Shown one piece after another: positions 21,840 through 23,928 of a stretch of 23,928 bases of DNA. Source of the stretch: JBAYJY01 sp041664945 (GTDB lineage Bacteria; UBP15; UBA6099); contig JBAYJY010000063.1 of NCBI GenBank assembly GCA_041664945.1, positions 1 through 23,928 of the forward strand. The letters are read 5' to 3'. Numbering within the stretch: position 1 is the stretch's first letter; each line of letters begins with the position of its first letter. The notes beneath the pieces are model-generated. The model searched no databases, was not told the origin of the DNA, and saw only the letters and a program-made list of their open reading frames with translations. Position numbers and translations under genes: made by a program.

Positions 21840-23738
21840 ATGCGCACTCTGGGAATTCACACCAATTACATAAGGATCACTTCGACCGAACCGGCGATGA
21901 AAGCCGCCGAGGAGATCACCGAACACTCATACGCTTACGAAGGCGACTGCATGGTCGTCTACATAGGCGTCGAGAAGGACGACGAGCGGGCCCCGAACAT
22001 CGTAGCCGCGAAACTCGCCGCCGACACACTCAAACGCGCGGAGACTCTCAAAGCCAACAAAGTCATCATCTATCCCTACGTGCACCTGACGAACGATCCG
22101 TCGAACCCGCGCACCGCCCTCTCCGTGCTGAAGAAAACCGCCGAACTGCTCGCGGACAAGCTCGACGTTTTCCGCGCCCCTTTCGGCTGGTACAAGGGAT
22201 TCGAGATCAGCGCGAAGGGACACCCGCTTTCCGAGTGGTCCGGCGTTTTCACAGCCGACGAGGCGGAAGCGAAAGAAGAGGAAAAGAAAGCCGAAAAGGC
22301 GCCCCGCGAGAAGTTCTCGCAGTTCCTCGCGCTGGACCTCGACGGCAACATCTACGAAATAACCCCTGAAATCTATTCGAAGTGCAAAATATTCGACAAG
22401 AAAGAGCCGGTCTACAAGCTGCTCAAGCGGTTCATCGGCAACGAGCTCGGACGCGGCGTCGACACCGGCAGCCAGCCGAAACACATCGAGTACATGCAGC
22501 ATCAGGAACTCGTGGATTACTGCGAAGTGTCCGAAAAAGGGCATTTCAAATGGTATCCGAAAGGGCTGTTCATACAGAAGCTTATCCTCGACTACGCGGG
22601 CCGTCTCGCTCACGAATGGGGCGCGATGGAGATGAAGAACCCGATCATCATCAAGAGCGACAACAACATCGTCGGCGAGCTGATGGGCGAGTTCCACGAA
22701 CGCGACTACAAAGTGGACGGCGGGCGCGGCACGTGCTATCTTCGCTACGCGTCGGACCCGCTCGGGTTCCCGTTCATGCAGAACGTGCGCTTCTCGCGCA
22801 AACAGTCGCCCCTGAAGGTTTACGAGGAAGCCACCTGCTTTCGCAACGAGCAGGAGGGCGAAGTAAGCGGCCTCAAGCGCGTGCGCAACTTCATGATGAC
22901 TGACATGCACGCCGCCTGCGCCGACGTCGAGGAAGCCCGCGAAGAATATGCCCTGCTCTGCCGCAAGTTCCGCGACCTGATGAACGACATCATCGCCGGC
23001 GACCGCTGGGTGCTCGGCTGGGAAGGCACCGTCGAGTTCTTCAATGAAAACAAGGAATGGCTCATCGCGCTCTGCAAGGAGATGAAGGTTCCGTCGTTCT
23101 TCAAGCTCATGCCGCAAATGACTCATTACTACGCGCTGAAAAACGAGTTCCAGAGCATAACCGAGGACGAGAGCAACATTCAGGTCTCGACCGTTCAGTG
23201 GGACGTGAAGGACGGCGAGCGGTTCAACATCGGCTACACAGACGAGGAAGGCAAGAAACGCCCGTCGGCGGTCATCCTGCACGCGTCGTCGTTCGGCAGC
23301 ATCGAGCGGACACTCTGCGCGATCCTAGAGAATATTGCGATCGACATAAAGCAGGGCCGTCCGGGGATGTTCCCGGTGTGGCTCGCTCCCACACAGGTTC
23401 GTGTCGCGCCGGTCAAGGACGAATACATCGAGTTCGGCGAGCAGCTTTGCCGCAAGTTCGCGGACGCAAACATCCGAGCCGACCTCGACGACCGCACGGA
23501 CACAGTGGGCAAGAAAATCAGAAACGCCGAAAAAGAATGGATTCCATACATACTCGTGGTCGGAGAAAAGGAAGCGGCCTCGGACGAACTGATGGTGCGC
23601 CTGCGCAAGACACGCGAGCAGCAGGCTATGACGTTCGACGCGCTTGTCGCCCACATCCGCGCGGAGACAGCGGGAACGCCCTACCGCCCGCTCCCGCTTC
23701 CGATGCGCGTCTCGAAACGCCCGATCTTCTTCGGATAA
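21840..23738 (+). CDS. thrS: Threonyl-tRNA synthetase, archaeal-type
   Basis: Charges tRNA-Thr with threonine in the cytoplasm. The 632 residues start directly with the archaeal ThrRS editing domain (about 1-140, a D-aminoacyl-tRNA deacylase-like fold: GIHTNYIRI, YVHLTNDPSNPRTA, APFGWYKGFEI); the bacterial TGS and SAD-type editing domains are absent. A Lys/Glu-rich linker (about 140-160) follows. The class II catalytic core runs to about 520, with motif 2 around ATCFRNEQEGEVSGLKRVRNF, and an anticodon-binding domain ends the protein. Of the usual zinc ligands His357 (TDMH) and His481 (VILH) are present; the Cys position appears to be Asp306. ATG with AAGGAG 8 bases upstream. Stand-alone gene with a structured upstream region. 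Identity is secure. Confidence 0.96.
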   Translation: MRTLGIHTNYIRITSTEPAMKAAEEITEHSYAYEGDCMVVYIGVEKDDERAPNIVAAKLAADTLKRAETLKANKVIIYPYVHLTNDPSNPRTALSVLKKTAELLADKLDVFRAPFGWYKGFEISAKGHPLSEWSGVFTADEAEAKEEEKKAEKAPREKFSQFLALDLDGNIYEITPEIYSKCKIFDKKEPVYKLLKRFIGNELGRGVDTGSQPKHIEYMQHQELVDYCEVSEKGHFKWYPKGLFIQKLILDYAGRLAHEWGAMEMKNPIIIKSDNNIVGELMGEFHERDYKVDGGRGTCYLRYASDPLGFPFMQNVRFSRKQSPLKVYEEATCFRNEQEGEVSGLKRVRNFMMTDMHAACADVEEAREEYALLCRKFRDLMNDIIAGDRWVLGWEGTVEFFNENKEWLIALCKEMKVPSFFKLMPQMTHYYALKNEFQSITEDESNIQVSTVQWDVKDGERFNIGYTDEEGKKRPSAVILHASSFGSIERTLCAILENIAIDIKQGRPGMFPVWLAPTQVRVAPVKDEYIEFGEQLCRKFADANIRADLDDRTDTVGKKIRNAEKEWIPYILVVGEKEAASDELMVRLRKTREQQAMTFDALVAHIRAETAGTPYRPLPLPMRVSKRPIFFG

Positions 23739-23792
23739 AAACCGGCGGGCAATAAGCATTGTAATAACTATTCTTTCCGCAACGGTGTGAAA

Positions 23793-23928
23793 ATGCGCCG
23801 CAACATAAAACTAATTCTGCTGACAATGTTGATTCTCCCGTGCGCGCTTGCGGCGGCGGGCGAGCCGAAAGGCGGCGACGCGTCCGCGAAGCAGAAAGAC
23901 CAGTTGGTTTTTATTCGATCGACTGATA
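23793..23928 (+). CDS. Start of an exported protein (3' truncated by window edge)
   Basis: Open from the ATG at 23793 to the window end, 45 codons seen. It has a classic Sec signal peptide: MRRNIK basic start, hydrophobic core LILLTMLILP, and a likely signal peptidase I site after ALA or AAA (residues 18-22). The Cys at 17 is preceded by Pro, so it is not a good lipobox. The mature start is Gly/Lys/Asp-rich. The ribosome-binding site is weak (GGTGTG). It begins 54 bases after thrS without a clear terminator between. Function cannot be read from this fragment. Confidence 0.6.
   Translation, partial: MRRNIKLILLTMLILPCALAAAGEPKGGDASAKQKDQLVFIRSTD

Noticed and set aside
21927..23282. 451-codon open frame on the minus strand
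   Set aside because: Antisense to the complete thrS gene; low-complexity Val/Phe/Glu-rich translation, no promoter or ribosome-binding site.
23793..23928. Lipoprotein signal in the last partial gene
   Set aside because: The Cys at 17 follows Leu-Pro, which does not fit a lipobox; a signal peptidase I site is more likely.

Overview
The window comes from a bacterium of moderate to high GC with an anaerobic, lipid-oxidising outlook. The evidence is an ETF alpha subunit followed by a membrane-bound heterodisulfide-reductase-like iron-sulfur protein (electron entry from acyl-CoA oxidation), and a class III oxygen-sensitive ribonucleotide reductase with its radical-SAM activase. The cell plan is bacterial: sigma70-like promoters, two-component kinases, a rhomboid protease and extended SDRs. 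The threonyl-tRNA synthetase, however, has the archaeal-type N-terminal editing domain. I cannot name the phylum. The archaeal-type ThrRS, the many palindromic intergenic repeats and the gene mix suggest a little-studied lineage.

Layout. 1-2700: end of etfA, a 200-base structured spacer, the membrane FeS oxidoreductase and a strong intrinsic terminator. 2854-3660 (minus): a classical SDR. 3661-4584: a long non-coding stretch with tandem hairpins, a near-consensus promoter and NrdR-like boxes, leading into nrdD and its activase (4585-7655). 7656-8079: a 4 x 20 bp tandem repeat and dispersed-repeat debris. 8080-11454 (minus): an imidazolonepropionase-like amidohydrolase with its own promoter, and a two-gene operon of an extended SDR (apparently lacking its YxxxK pair) and an acyltransferase. 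11455-16997 (plus): a signalling block with a four-PAS histidine kinase, a stand-alone receiver, an alpha/beta hydrolase and a GAF histidine kinase. Both kinase promoters carry an inverted repeat over the -10 element. 17195-19174: a zinc-ribbon/YIP1 membrane protein and a rhomboid protease with a TPR-like tail. 19208-21403: an accessory patch containing a 310-bp mini-cassette between 12-bp direct repeats, a Cys-rich unknown ORF, and a GH63-like hydrolase between two ~120-bp direct repeats. 21404-21839: a structured non-coding region in front of the archaeal-type thrS (21840-23738). 23793-end: start of an exported protein.

How the genes work together. EtfA and the FeS protein form an electron path from flavin dehydrogenases to the quinone pool. 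NrdD and NrdG supply dNTPs without oxygen. The epimerase-like protein and acyltransferase are probably a lipid-modifying pair. The kinases and receiver form one or two phosphorelays whose output is not in the window. No CRISPR array, tRNA, rRNA, phage or defence system is visible. The best leads for something undescribed are the repeat-bounded small cassettes at 19.2-21.4 kb, the structured region before thrS, a 17-base promoter motif shared by nrdD and thrS, and the archaeal-type ThrRS itself.
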